A stretch of 64,000 nucleotides of DNA from contig JAAWWQ010000018.1 of NCBI GenBank assembly GCA_019914945.1, positions 1-64,000 on the forward strand. Direction: 5' to 3'. Numbering within the stretch: the first letter of the stretch is position 1; each line of letters starts with the position of its first letter. The notes beneath the pieces are model-generated. The model saw only the letters and a program-made list of their open reading frames with translations, did not search any database and was not told the DNA's origin. Of this stretch, positions 33,725 through 46,172 are shown piece after piece. A program made the translations under genes and the position numbers. Source of the stretch: Typha latifolia (Eukaryota; Streptophyta; Magnoliopsida; Poales; Typhaceae).

Positions 33725-34559
33725 CGCAATCTGAAGTGGAAGTAGGATTCAATGCATTGTACATTAGTTGTTTTATTTTCATTAGAAAATGTTTCTATGA
33801 TTAGCATTCAATGCGGTTCTCTGTGTCAGGCAGCCTTTGCAAACGCCTGCCAGGTTCGCAAAAATGCCAGAATGTGGAAATCATGAGCGTTGATACACAT
33901 GGTTAGCATCGATAGAGAATGCCTCTTGTGCATTCGGGGCAGTATCAGACACGTTGAACACGATTAGTGGGAGTCCCACTAGTAGGGTTAATTATTATTA
34001 TTTTGGCTTGTTGGTACAAGCCTGTATAAGGTGTGGATGCTTGACTAAAATCATTATGCTATTAGAATATTGGTTTCTTGCCTATCTATCTTCCTCTCTA
34101 CCCCGATCTCTCATCCATATCCATAATAACACTTTGATGTTTCTCTCACAGTGGTAAAAAGTCTCCTAAAGTCTGTCAGTTCTCCACTATTGTGGGATCT
34201 TGACCACTTCTTCTGCTGATTTTTATCAACATCAATAAATCATCTTTTGTTATCATCCATAACCTAACATCTATCACAGTCTCCACCTTTATCGTCCACC
34301 TTTATCATGTTTTCATCTCTATTTGGTTTGAATCACAAAGGGCTGCGTCGAAAATCACTAGATTAGGAGCTGCAGTTGATTCCAAATAGTTTCATACTTT
34401 TTTTGGCTATGGAGAATGTTTGGTGAATATTTATCATGTTGATTCTGTGGGTAGCTCTGTCCAAATCTTGAAGGAGATGTTCATTCCTATCACTCTTTGA
34501 GCTCATAGTCACCTACAGCTCGTCAGCTGGCTCACTCTATGACCAAAATGGAATCATGG
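33725..34559 (+). repeat. Fam-G LTR, direct
   Basis: Shares ACATTAGTTGTTTTATTTTC and ATTATGCTATTAGAATATTG with other copies. U3 has eroded GC-rich motif remnants (CAAACGCCTGCCAGGTTCGC). It is followed without a primer site by a T2 LTR. Confidence 0.6.
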
Positions 34560-37407
34560 TGTGGCGGTGATAGTGTTTGATACTCGATAGTTGACACAAA
34601 GCTGTCATGTGCCCGCTCCCTCTAGTCGTGTGATCGCCAGAGCTGCCGAGCCAGTACAATGTGGGCCACCACCAGCCCTTCCCTCTCTCTTTAAATGTCT
34701 CTCTCTCTCTCTCTCAGCGAAATGAGTGTGTGGTCTGCACTCGTGGCCCAGTGAGCTCTTTCTCCCACTCTCTCTCTTCTCTCTCTTCTTCTCTCCTCTC
34801 TCCACTATCCCTCTCTTTCTCTTTTTCTTACTTTGGAGCTCCAGAATAATCAGGTACATTATATCTCAATGACCATGTGTGGCCGTATTTGGGCGCCACA
34901 TTATGAGTGCCTCCATGAAACCCAGGGTCCATGAGTTCCCTCCCTCCATCTAGCACTAACTCTTATTTCTCTCTTTTCTTCTTCTTCTTCCTTCTTTCTT
35001 CTTCCAGCACCTTCTTCTTCTTCCTCGAGTGCTTCTCCTCTTTGTATTTTACTTGCGGTCTTGGGCAGCGGCTCTTTACATAGCGAGCACCTGGTCTCGG
35101 CTCGAGCCGGTAGTGCCTCTTGGCTTGATCACAGGCCACGGGCCACGACAATGCAAAATCCTTTATCCTTTATTTGTCCATTATTATTTATTTAAGTGTT
35201 CTATGTAATTATTTAAATGATTGAACATTATTTAATAATACATGACGTTGTGGGTGTGTGTTAAAAGTTTATTGATGATTAATTAAGTTATAAACTAGCT
35301 ACATAAATATAGGTAATACTTATATTTATTTATTTGTTTGGTATTTATTTATATATGTATATTAGATTAATAGATAGATTTGTAAATTATAATTATTAGA
35401 TTTATATTCATATTCTTATGATATACAAATTTGCAGTAAATTATTAATTTATTATACATTATTATTTTACCTTCAAAATATAATGACTACATAGTCCCAA
35501 ATTAATCAGATATATTTAATTCTCAATTAGGTTTTTATCTATATTTATATTTTATTTATAATAAAAAATCTTTTGATTATACAAATTAAGTAGAGGCTAT
35601 TCTAAATCTAATAAATCATCATATTTTACTGAGGCAGGATTATAATCAGGATAAACAGCTAACTTTTATGTTATTTAAGCATTTTGAATCGATACTTATT
35701 TGAGACCCAGTAGGGCCCCTTCTTATGAGAAGTGTCACGGTTCAGTGGACAAGGGATGCATTAGTTTTTGTAGCTTACGATGAGTGTGAGTAGTGCCCAT
35801 CCCTAGGCCTTCTTTTCTCCGGTGGTTGCTATTATAATATTTATGTATATACATGTTGGCACTCCCAACATGATTATATGATTTTATCTAGAGATAGATT
35901 ATAGTCGGCGTATTTTATCATGTTGATTATATGCTGATTTGGGGTATAGTACATTGGTGATATAAGATGAGTTAGAGATGATTGCTCCATTTTCTTGATT
36001 GTTTGAGGACAATGGCATAGCATGGTAGTATGAGCCAGTTAGCATGAATAGCCACGTGTGTTAATGATGATTGGAGACTACATTGCATCATTTTCTGTGA
36101 TTTCTATTCCACCTAAATTCTGTTATCCATTGACTTGTTATACATCTTGGATATAAATTTTACTCTTAATCATTTGAGAGGAAAATATGAAATGTGATTG
36201 ATAGGATAGTTGATAGAAAGCGTGAGGATATTCTGCAGTGGGAGGCGCGAGGAATGAAGCATCTGCAGGAAATGATGATCGCTTGACATAGTGCGATCAT
36301 TATGCCATCTAGGTCGTTAGTACATGTGCTGCTGGACATTCCGGACACATCTTGGATTATTAGAGGCATATGTGGCGAGTTATCCTCACAGTTTCTATCA
36401 GCATGGGTGCCGTTTAGTTGATGTTGATACTAGCGGTGGTGTGAATTATGTTTATATTTAGAGATACCTGCTGCGGGTGGCGGGTATGCTCGACCTTTGG
36501 ACATGATGTTAGGAACCGGGTACGGTATTGTTTACGTACCTGACGATGTTCTAAGTATTATATTGATATTATCTGAGATGTCGGTGATACGTTATGATGT
36601 TGAGAAATGCATATGTTCATTATCATTTGATTATGATTATCGAGTAGTCAATATTCATCATATGATTAAATTTGATATCATAACTGGTCATGAGTGGCAT
36701 ATGTGTATCTCATGAGAGAGTTATGATGATAGTATGATACGGAGTTGTTTACTCTTAGTCGAAGATGCTCTCCTTGTATCAATTATGACATGTTATCTAC
36801 TTTTGGCCCTATATTATTGAGATACTATTATCTCTCATTCATGACATATTCTCTTTGATTCATATTATCCAGGTACATGATTTACTCTCTGTTTGTATTT
36901 GATTGGAGTGGAGTCTATTCTTGAGTCTTTTGCTAAATGCTCTCTTTATTTCTTTTCCTAACCTCAGTTTGGCAGTGCGTAGTGGCATTTGAGATATCTT
37001 GAAGATATTGCAGAGTGATGAGGTGAGCTATGATGCGGGTGAAATTTATAGAAGATAGTTTAACTTGAGACATGGGTTGTATGTTGTTTATTATATTGTA
37101 ATATCTTATTATTATTAGATGATTTATATCAGATTTTATAGCACTCATATCGGTTGTTTAGTTTTATCTTGATGGTTTTATTGTGGCACAGTGGGCCACA
37201 GCAAATTATGTAGTGGTCTGATGTGTATGTGTATGGTTTGAATATTCATAGTATGTCTGTTTGGTAATGGACATATGATCATGGATAGGTTACGGGGTTT
37301 ACTTTGATGATGTCATGATTATATATAGGAGAGTAAATGTATGACGGGCCCAGCTCAGGCTGGCTCGGAGTCGCGCCGCGTGCCATGCGAGCGGGCGTTG
37401 CGGTGTC
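34560..37407 (+). repeat. Tekay-like LTR (type T2), copy 2
   Basis: About 2.85 kb. It contains (CT)n at 34697-34720, CTTCTT tracts at 34975-35030 and an AT-rich block (35160-35600). A segment at 36130-36230 is nearly identical to 51025-51120 (TGTGATTGATAGGATAGTTG). The end resembles CGGGCGTTGCGGTG. The edges are approximate. No primer site is visible after it. Confidence 0.6.
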
Positions 37408-37600
37408 GTAATCTTTGCACTGGCATGTCGGCGACAACCACATTATTGGCCAGGCTTCGTGTGGTCACCAATAACAGCCTCAAGCCGTGGTGGGTTCCAG
37501 GCGTCCAAGCGAGCTACTCACTGCATCTCTCATCTAGAGTTATTTGTACTCTAGGAATGCGATGAGGATGTGCACACAATGTTTTCTAATGAGTTAGTCC
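37408..37600. other. Junction DNA, unassigned
   Basis: GC-rich sequence after the T2 LTR. No domain could be read. The 74-codon open frame at 37341-37565 spans the LTR end and is not credible. Confidence 0.3.
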
Positions 37601-38748
37601 TTTCACTTGTGTCACTTGGTAGATTTTCCCAAATATACGCATCAATTATTCAACAGATATCTTCACTTGCCCTCTCACGTCCTCTCGTGGACTCTGAATA
37701 TCTCTTAATTAATGACCTCATGATCTTTGTGATAGTTGATGAGCATCATCTCAGTCGGTTTTGGGAACACACTGTGTAGGAAATTTGAAACATTCTCGCA
37801 TCATTCACAAGGCCCTTCCTCTTTGCTCTCCCACAGGCGGTGTGAGAGATTTGAAGGAGACTTCCCATGCCTCCTCTAACATCGGAAAGAGGGTCTCATG
37901 GAGTGTGGTAGTACTCACAAATGCCTTCTACTTGGGTGACACTCATGGAATTTTATTAGCGTTAGAGCAAACCTCTCAGTTGCCCAGACTTCCACTTATC
38001 ACACGCACATCTTGAGAACACTCTTGATAGCTGCTCCATCCTCATGGGTCTTCTAAAGGCTCCTCCAAGAATGGTAGGAGGAAACACAGAATATCCTGGC
38101 TTTGGGTCTCCACTCACCGCAACCCCGAAATGGATAATAACATCCAATGATTTGAGCCAAGGTGGCTCATATGACGACTACTAACTAGAACTACCTGTGT
38201 ACTCCAACACGGTTGCCCTCTGAACCATCTTGCTTAATGTTGGCAACCAAAAATCTTCATACGGCACTATCCCAGGCCATATAATCGTCTTACAAGTCTA
38301 CCCAGCAAATTAAATCTCACCATGAATGGTGATCGATACCAATGCAATGTATTCTTGAAGAAATTTGAAAACTTGCCGCGGTACCTTTGCATCTGCTATC
38401 CCTTGACAATAAAAGTATTGCTCCTAAAACACATCTGTTGGATCACCGCCAAATTTTAGGGTCTCAAGTGTGTGGTTCACATAGGATAACATTCGAACTT
38501 GTGAAGATTGGTTCCAGTTTGAATCGTGTATGTAACAACTCCTTCCTCTGAATCCTGGGCACGCCCATCACCATCTCCAAAGGAATCCAGCATCATCATA
38601 TATGTGCCAATCTGGTGTCATGGACAAAAACTACCCAGTTTCCACACACATTGGGATTTCTGCAGCCTTAGGGTGGCTTATGTCAGAGGTGGGGGATGAG
38701 TGTCTAGAAATAGGTAAAGAGGATCATTGACATTGTTAGGTTTTATTT
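37600..38748 (-). pseudogene. Ty3/gypsy Gag remnant (probably Fam-G)
   Basis: The minus strand has a Gag capsid-like pattern: TLKFGGDPTDVF, then QYFYCQGIADAKVPRQVFKF (about 38370-38460), like the F-G-DP-W-F--EQYF-YQGI block of plant Gag, with weaker similarity down to 37600. Stops and frameshifts are common. A Fam-G LTR in the same orientation at 40181-40775 and a Fam-F LTR between them fit a Fam-G element with an insertion, but this is inference. Confidence 0.5.
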
Positions 38749-39630
38749 GTTGGCAATTGTGTACAAATATTCAGTGCATTTTACCATGTATAGCAGCTTT
38801 ACAAAGTCTAGTTCATCTCTGGTTTGAAGAATTTTAAGGTGTGGAAAAGCCGTTGAGTTTCCACACCGCGTTCCTGGCTTACATTGAGCAGAATCTGTGT
38901 TCACCTGACAGAAGCATTCACAAACGCATTTGAGCAGAGGCCCCACGTCACAGGGCAGAGGAAGGCTGGTTCTGGCAGCGTTGAATGCGTGCGCGTTCAC
39001 ACAATGCAGAGCTGCGGTTCACAATGCGTTGACATAACTTGAAGAATTCAAATTGGCGTGTTGAGCACTGTTCAGTTGAGACTCTAGCAAGATCAAGTCT
39101 GTGCGTTCGAGCATCGGGCCGAGCGCACCAACAGAACAGTAAAATTGGACTTTATTGATGGAATAAGACAGTTTGGCTCTATCTTAAAGTCATATATAAA
39201 GTTAGTACTATCTCTGGTGGTTTGAAGAAGCATTATTGAAGAGACTATGTCGGTTCCCAAACCTAAGCAGGTTTCCCACTCATCATTAAAAGTTAATCTC
39301 TTTCGTCTTAAAGTTATCAGGCGAAGATCAATCTCGAGTTCTTGAGTTGGACTTCCCAATCACGAAAGCGGTGAATCGTGGATTCAACAATGGCGGCCAG
39401 AAGAAAAAATAAAGTCGTTGATCAATGAGGTTGTTTGTGATCAGTCTTATGTTCCACTACTGACTCCCAAATGATTGGTTTTCAGTCAGTTGGATCCGTG
39501 GTTTTTCCGGTTTGGTTTCCACGTTAAATCTTGGCGATCATCCTTTGTTCTTAACTCTTTTCTAGGACTTTATACATGAACAAGTAGATGTCATTACTAT
39601 ATTTGGGCCATACATGTCAAAGTTTTAGAC
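38749..39630 (+). repeat. Fam-F LTR, copy 1
   Basis: Starts TGTTGGCAATTGTGTAC. It matches 54668-55631 over its length (TTGTACAAATATT, GTTTGAAGAAGCATTATTGA, TTCAGTTTG). U3 holds eroded GCGTTC/ACAAACGC motifs. A TATATAAAG lies near 39193. The 3' edge is approximate. Confidence 0.7.
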
Positions 39631-40180
39631 ATATCACAGTACCTGGACCCTCATAATTTATCCGTTGGTATGATCCCAACATGGTCTTCTTATGATGATA
39701 TTCATAGGAGATGACAAGTAGATCTCATAATATATTCCTTCAAGGCATTATCATTACATTATCCACTCTCTATACAACAATATTTGAACATGCCCTTAGT
39801 TAATGCACAGCCCATGTTCTTCCATGGGCGTTGGTTATTTCAAATTCTCATGTATACTTCAAAAGAATTAGCCTGGTAACAGTTCTTCTTCCTTGTAATT
39901 CATATCTCAGTGATCTTCTTGTTGATGTACATCTTTCTTATCACATTATAAGGAGAATTTGAAGTTCAGAGCTCTGAAATAACCAACCAAATGCGACTAG
40001 AACAATTCTTTAAAATCTGGATTTGTGCGGAAGCGATCGCGCGGCGAGAAAATATTCTACAAATATTTTTAATTGCAAAAAATTATGAAACAAATGAAAT
40101 GATCGTAACTCCTCTTCTACAATTTTTGTATTCACATCTTTTGCGAATTCCAAATGCCTTTAGGAAAAGTATAATTTATG
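39631..40180. other. Unassigned DNA between Fam-F and Fam-G LTRs
   Basis: On the minus strand GCTCTGAAATAACCA (39971-39985) is a poor match to a tRNA-iMet primer site, which would suit the Fam-G LTR to its right. The segment 40060-40180 resembles the U5 end of Fam-G copies (TTTTGTATTCACATC, also near 48735). Nothing else is recognised. Confidence 0.3.
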
Positions 40181-40775
40181 CGGATGACAAATAGTGGTGA
40201 TAGGTGATGGATGTTAGGAATTATGCATAGAAAATGGAGATGAAAGGGTGGATGGTTGATGTCTGGTTTAAGAGATGGAAGGATGAAGGGAAAAGTGGTC
40301 AAAGTCTTAAGGAGAGGGAGGAAAATGTAGACTAACTGAGATTAGAAAAATGAGTAAGAATGTGCCACCAACGTAAATTGTGGCTGGTTGGTGAAGAGGA
40401 AGAGGGAATTGGGGTAGAGAGCTGAGAGAGGATAGCGTGGAGGATTGAAGCAATGACATTCATCTAAGTAGTTTGTGATATCACATGTTATAGAGACTAC
40501 CATATTCAAGCATCAATAATTATTCTTTCATGTTCTATTGGACTCTTAGATACGCTCAGAATGTACAAAAAAGATTCTGTGGATGTGTTGAAGTCTGGGC
40601 GTCGCACCTTGAGCATTTAGTCTCATGAAGCGGTCTTCCATTTGTTTGCGTTCTCTTTGTAATGAACTCAGCTGCAGCGCGTTATGAAGGTGAGCATTGC
40701 CCCCTTTCCACGTTGAACCCAACTATAGAAAATTTGTTTTGATGAAAATAATAACTAATACAAATGAAGACTACA
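40181..40775 (-). repeat. Fam-G LTR, divergent, inverted
   Basis: The order of landmarks matches other minus-strand Fam-G LTRs: GGGTGGATGGTTGATG, AGATTAGAAA, GAAGCAATGACATTCATC, GCGTT motif remnants, then TTGATGAAAATAATAACTAATAC at the LTR start. Confidence 0.5.
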
Positions 40776-41780
40776 GCAGGGTGTATCGGCTCTGAATCAG
40801 TTCATTAAAAATATTGCTTGATCTTCATTGTTCAGAAAGGAAAGACATGGCCTAACAGTTCATTGAAATTGCTGAAATTTGAATGTTGAACAAATATCAA
40901 GACTATCAAGTGGATTCTATTTCTTATATAAGGTGGAAGCAATTAAGGATGAGTTTAATTCAAAATGAGTTATCTGTAATAGGTAACGCAGTCTTATTTT
41001 GAAGTTCCAATAAGGGCAAATCATCATGGCTGATTAATGAGTTTTAGTCATTTTTTCGATAATGACTGAACTGTCTTGAGCCAACAGTTCTCAAGTTTTA
41101 AAGGGCTTCTACAAGCACAAATCATGATAAATCCAGGTTGGTTTATTGTTTTTAAAAATTATGGCCTGAAACCACAATAGTTGTTCAAAATTCTAAAAAA
41201 TCCAAGTCACTTCTCTCTCTAACTGGAAACCTACCTCCCTTCGATAAGTTAAGGATTACTGAATTAAATACTATAAAAACATAACAAGTAAGTTCCAGGA
41301 GATAGCTGAGGTGACGGCCTCAATAAATAAGTTCCTGGCATTTCAGTGGCTCTCTTTTGATGAACTGCCTGTTTGGAAGGTGCTCACCTGAGCTATCAAA
41401 AGTCTTTCTTTTCAGGTTGAAACATGAGCTATAAATCCTCTTGTTTGAAAGCGTCTACCGGTTTTAGTTCGTCACACGGCAGGTTTTTAAAAATGAAAGG
41501 AGATGATTAACAAGTGGGTAAGGATGTGGTGATTAAATCAACTCCTTATCTTGGTGAGGTTTTATTACCTTTACTAAATGTTTATGCAAATATGAATTCT
41601 GAAATAATCTGAAACCTTCAGTTAGACAATGATAGGAGATTGATAAGGAGTGAGGTTACAAGAAGGGTAAACCTTGTTGAGTCTATAGCAGGTCAACATT
41701 ACTCATTGGGAGTGATGCAACAATTTTCTTTCCTTCAAGCACAATCCTCTATCATTCTTTGGTTTCTATAGAATAATTCA
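40776..41780. other. Unassigned, AT-rich
   Basis: I see no retrotransposon domain, LTR match or conserved open frame. It may be the remaining part of the Athila-like element or LTR to its right, or host DNA. Confidence 0.3.
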
Positions 41781-43011
41781 AAAACAGAACAAATTTACAG
41801 ATTTTTTTAAATTTTTTAATTTTTAATTTTTAAACAACAAGTAGAAAAATTATTTTAAATTCTCAAACAGTTTAACACAAGTCTGACAATGGTAAAAACT
41901 AAGGAAAAACGTAATTACATAAATATGGGTAAATTTTAATTATTAGATGTATTCCTTTAAAAATAACTAATATCTAGTTCAACAACAAATTTAAAACTGA
42001 AAAAGAACATCTTCAGCATTAAAACACAAGGATTTAGAATGAAAGAAATGTGTGTTTTCAGCAAGCTAATCAACCTTTGAAAATTGAGATTCATTTTGGT
42101 TAATGAAACAACTTTTGAATAAAAATAACATAGATTTACAGCACTAGAAGTTGTAACAGAATACTTCTTTTAAAAATAAAATCCAAATCAAAAATAAGGA
42201 AGATTAAGCTAAAGAAAGTAAGAATGAACTTTGCTGACTTACAAAAGATTGAAATTTCATGCAGATATTGCTCTAAACACTTACAGTTACAGGACTTTGA
42301 ATGCTGAAATTTAAGCTATAACTCCTCAAAAAAAGAAAAACTTAGTATACAGAAAGGTATTTTCTCTGGTACTCTCAACCCTCTATTTATAGACTTCTTG
42401 GAGCATGGAAATCTGCTCCAAATCAGCTAGAAATATGAATATCTGCTGCAATTGTCTTTGAAATCTACTAAAAATATGTGCATGAAATCTGATGAAAATA
42501 CGCAAAATATGTAGAAAATCTCTCTCTTGCGCGTGGGTGGGTAATTTGCTTATTTGGAATTGTTGCTTAAATAAGATTTAAATTTATTTTACTACTACAA
42601 TTAGCTGGCTGTACAATTTTCCTTTGAGTTGGTAAGAAGTATTGCATTAGGTGAAGAAGGAGTCTTTGCTAAAATTCTGCAGCAAATAGAGTTTGATTAT
42701 TTGAAAATTTGTTTAACAGATAAAAAAAAAGAAGGGCTGGCTCATCTCTAGTTTAGATAAGGAAGAAAGTGATTAGTGGATCATGTAGTTTGACTTGAGC
42801 ACTGACTTGAAAAGTGAAGGTAGGTCGGTTGGTTGGTTGGCATTTATTTAGCTGTTGTTCAGTTTGAGCCCAATTTGACTATTTTTAGTGATTAAATGAG
42901 ATTCAATTGATCAAATATCTACATATAAAATATTATAATTATATGAATTTAAAATAAAATATTAACATTTAATAATTTGGGGCATAAGTATTATAGTATA
43001 TGAATTTAACA
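41781..43011 (-). repeat. Athila-like LTR, inverted
   Basis: The right edge is TGAATTTAACA, the reverse complement of the LTR start TGTTAAATTCA. U3 matches 2969-3587, with the TATA box CTATTTATAGA at about 42383-42395. Beyond the TATA box (leftwards) the LTR continues into an uninterrupted R-U5, unlike the copies at 3588 and 11398 which switch to a Tekay LTR there. The left edge is uncertain. Confidence 0.6.
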
Positions 43012-43539
43012 AGCGCGTCATGGTTTACCAATAGGGTTCAGTCAAATTGTGAGCCCCATCGACCTCAAAAGCTTTGCTCCTGTGCTTCCAGTCATAGTTT
43101 ACCTTCATTCAGTTCTATGTATGCCGTGAAACGCGAAGGCTCGCCGTTGTCGCATCGCCAATCATTATCTAAGTCCCATCTCAATGTAGATTTGATGTGG
43201 CAAAGATTCCCATTATGAGACCCTGTAATAGGTGAGCCACTCTTTGGGTTGGAGACCCCATATGTTATTACAAATATTGTTGAAGCCTTCCATCATTAAG
43301 CACCTTAGCTTGCCCATGATCTAGGGTTGTAGGAATATGATTATGCGAGTCGGTGGAGTAGTACCAAATTAAACAGCTGGAAATACCACTTTGATAAGCT
43401 CAAGTACCACTTGTTTGAATCAGAATGCATTATGGGAATTATGACACAAATTGGGTTAGGTCATAACTACGATATACAACTTTTTGTATTTACTCCTTTG
43501 CGAGATTCAAGCGCCAGGGCCAAAACAGGGGCCAATGTC
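43012..43539. other. Unassigned DNA
   Basis: More GC-balanced than its neighbours (for example 43060-43180). The 72-codon open frame at 43000-43218 matches nothing I recognise. This is one of the few places that could be old host sequence. Confidence 0.3.
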
Positions 43540-45031
43540 AGGTGGTGGTTGTGATGGGTGGAGTGGATATTAGGGTTATGGATGGGTATGGAGATGAAGG
43601 TGGATGGTGGATGTGATTATAAGGGATATAGACGAAGAAACGAAGTGGTCCAAGATCCCAAGAAGGAGTTGGCTCGGCAGGTGAGTAGAGTGGTTGATCG
43701 ATTCGGACTTCAGCGTCGTCTCGAGCATGCATTCACTTTAGGAATCTTTATTTCCATTTTTACCAGTGTGCATTCCATTAAAATCGGTTTTACGTAAAGT
43801 CGCGTTGAGCAATGGGTGGTGAGTTCGAATGGGTTGACGGGGTGAAAGTATCTTGTGGTTCAGGCAGTTGCGTGAGCGCGTAACACTCCATCGCGTTCGC
43901 AAATACCCGGCTGACATGTGATTAGTCACGCGTTGAGCAGCACTACGCTTCAGTTGTAGTCGGAAGAGCGAACTCGGTGCGTTGACGGTCGGCGAGAGTT
44001 AGAACACGGTAGAGCCAAATTCTACCTTTTTGGGTTAATTTGAGTTGTTGGTTAGCCTATAAAAGGATGTGGTAGGCAGCCAATTGATTATTGATTATTG
44101 AAATTAGAGTTTGCTGCCTGTAACTTCTTGGCTCTTTCCTCAGTCTCGACGCGCCTTCAACCTCCACTGCGTCAGGCTGTCACCCTGAGTCCATGGGAGC
44201 CCTCTCCTTCTCCCCCTTGGGTCAATCTATCCAACACTTGTCCTAATCCTTCCATCAACCTAACCTTCCATCACTTTTCACCAGATTTTCCCACATTACG
44301 CGGTCCACCTTCAACCACCATTAGGATCACGTGCCTCCATCCACGGATCCAAAGCAGACCATCTGACCTTTGTCCACAAATCGGTGGTATCTCGAAGATC
44401 CCCATATCCAATTTACCTGCAAGTAGTTTTGTTGAAAGCGCTTTTCGGGGCTACATATCAAAGTTTCCGTTGATCCGGCGGCATATTCAGGAATCTTATT
44501 TCAAGAGTTTCGTACTCAGATCTAGTCCAGATCAAAAATTGAAAAGATGACCTTGCAAAAGGCGAGGTCGTATGGTAATGTCGAGCTCCATGGCAAAGGC
44601 GTAGTCAGTATCAGAAGTTAGTAGAAAAAGCTTTACCTGTAAGTTTAGAGAGTGGAAGGATGGTGGAGGAGGGGCAAATCAATAATCCAATAGCATAATA
44701 AAGTTGTATATCGACATATATGGGGCTAGCCAACGAGTCCTAAGACAATGAGCCTGAACTAGAACTTTCTGTGGATCATGACAAACTGCGCCCAATGCGT
44801 GGCCAGCACAAAAGGTTTTACTGGCCCATGTGCAAGCGTCAGAGCGTTCGAACAAAAGAGCATTCGAACTACACTTGGGCAACGTTTGAACAACAATATG
44901 CATTCTTTGGCTGAACTGTTGGTGGAGCGCCGCGCGCCGTACGCGACCCTCCTGGTCCAGTCCGCCGCAGATTTTATTTTTAATAAAAATAAATGCATGA
45001 TACAATAAGAAAAGATCCTAACTAAGTGTAT
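43540..45031 (-). repeat. Fam-G LTR, inverted, split by H4
   Basis: The two parts, 43540-43694 and 44614-45031, join into one Fam-G LTR in the order seen at 33095-33700. The LTR start is the reverse complement of AAGATCCTAACTAAGTG at about 45013-45031. U3 holds GCGTTCGAACAAAAG and CATTCGAAC (about 44845-44870). Same-strand Fam-G pol follows at 45040, so this is its 3' LTR. Confidence 0.75.
43695..44613 (+). repeat. H4: Fam-H solo LTR
   Basis: Starts TGATCGATTCGGAC, ends GTCAGTATCA, 919 bp. TATA is TATAAAAGG at about 44057. The terminal region 44563-44613 shows the doubled end unit (GAGCTCCATGG between two decayed ends). It is inserted in a Fam-G LTR. Flanks GTGGT and GAAGT are only a weak TSD. 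Confidence 0.8.
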
Positions 45032-45039
45032 ATTTCCGC

Positions 45040-46172
45040 ATCCCCCACCCATCAAGGTAAGGAAGTGGGGAAAAGCCTTCAGATATCAGGTCTCAACTCA
45101 TGGCCACTCCATCGGATGGCATAAGAGCCACTCCAACTAGAATCTATCTCTGGTGGTACCATATCATGTTGGTACCTATAATTACATGACCGACTCTCTG
45201 ATCTCCCATTTCCCTCCAGCCCAAGCTGCAGTGGCCAGATCCTGAGCCACACAGTCTTTGAGACCTCCTCCCTATAAATTATGTCTGTGCTAGACCAGCC
45301 TTTGGGTGTGTGGTGAAAGTGCTCAACAATTTCTAAGCATGAAATCATGATTCTTGCAGACACAGGATGCATCCTCGATCCGGCAACAAATTGCCTGAAT
45401 TCTCCAACTCGGGATGGCTCCAGGTTGCTCAGCTATCTCCTGCAATAATCTCTCAAATAACAGTGGATACATGCATACCTCAGCTCGTCAAGGAAGGGGA
45501 AAGATAGGAGAAGAATGAGGTACATAGCTCGGCGGTATCGGGTTGGCGCGATAGTGCCTGCAGCTCTATTTTCCGTTCCCTTCTTGTATTAGGACTATAA
45601 TGTATCCCAACAATTTTGTGTCTCTATACAGAGTGTATCGCTTTGTCCTATAAAGTATGGAAGGCTCCTTTGATCGATTGGATGATGTGAATAAGTCACC
45701 CAGATCAAATAAGACCTCCACTTTATCACCATATAAGTGCCAATATCTCTTTTTCTTATAAGTCGATGTGCTGAGATTTTTAGCGGCAAAGCGCACTAAC
45801 AAGGCTATGGGACATCCTCATAAGTCACAGCTCCTTTTTGCCAACAAGAGCTCTTCGTGAAGTCAAATTAGCACTAGAATGAGTGCGTCATCATTCTTTG
45901 TTTTTAGTTTTTCAAAAGTGAGAAGTGGGTTTGTGTCTCAGCCACTTATAAAGGTAATTTTCAATAAAGAAGTGAGAGGTAGATCACATATCAACGATGA
46001 TAGGCGTCGTGTATTCGGTCCAGCCACAAAAATCTTTCAATCGGAAGGTAGTAGTAGGAATAGCCATGGTCTTATGCAACCTTTTTGAGGATCATATTAT
46101 ACCATTCTTGAAATGATGTGGCCTAAATACTCACTTGTGGTACTCTTCCCATAGGCACTTGGACTATGATCT
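45040..46172 (-). pseudogene. Fam-G pol remnant: tail, RNase H, RT start (G-b)
   Basis: Going leftwards in coding order come an RT piece (about 45850-46172, ending in a cut at H5), RNase H around 45560-45850 (KRYTLYRDTKLLGY and LPYFIGQ in different frames, matching 840-1180 of the first copy), the integrase N-terminus (about 45290-45550), and a tail at 45060-45200 with a VQWLGH-like chromodomain motif. The integrase core, about 1.2-1.4 kb long in the other copies, is missing between 45200 and 45290. Confidence 0.7.

Noticed and set aside
34697..34830. (CT)n tracts as a distinct satellite
   Set aside because: They occur at the same place in all three T2 LTRs and are part of the LTR.
37341..37565. 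Possible host gene exon, GC-rich 74-codon frame
   Set aside because: Spans the T2 LTR end; no splice signals, domain or conservation could be seen.
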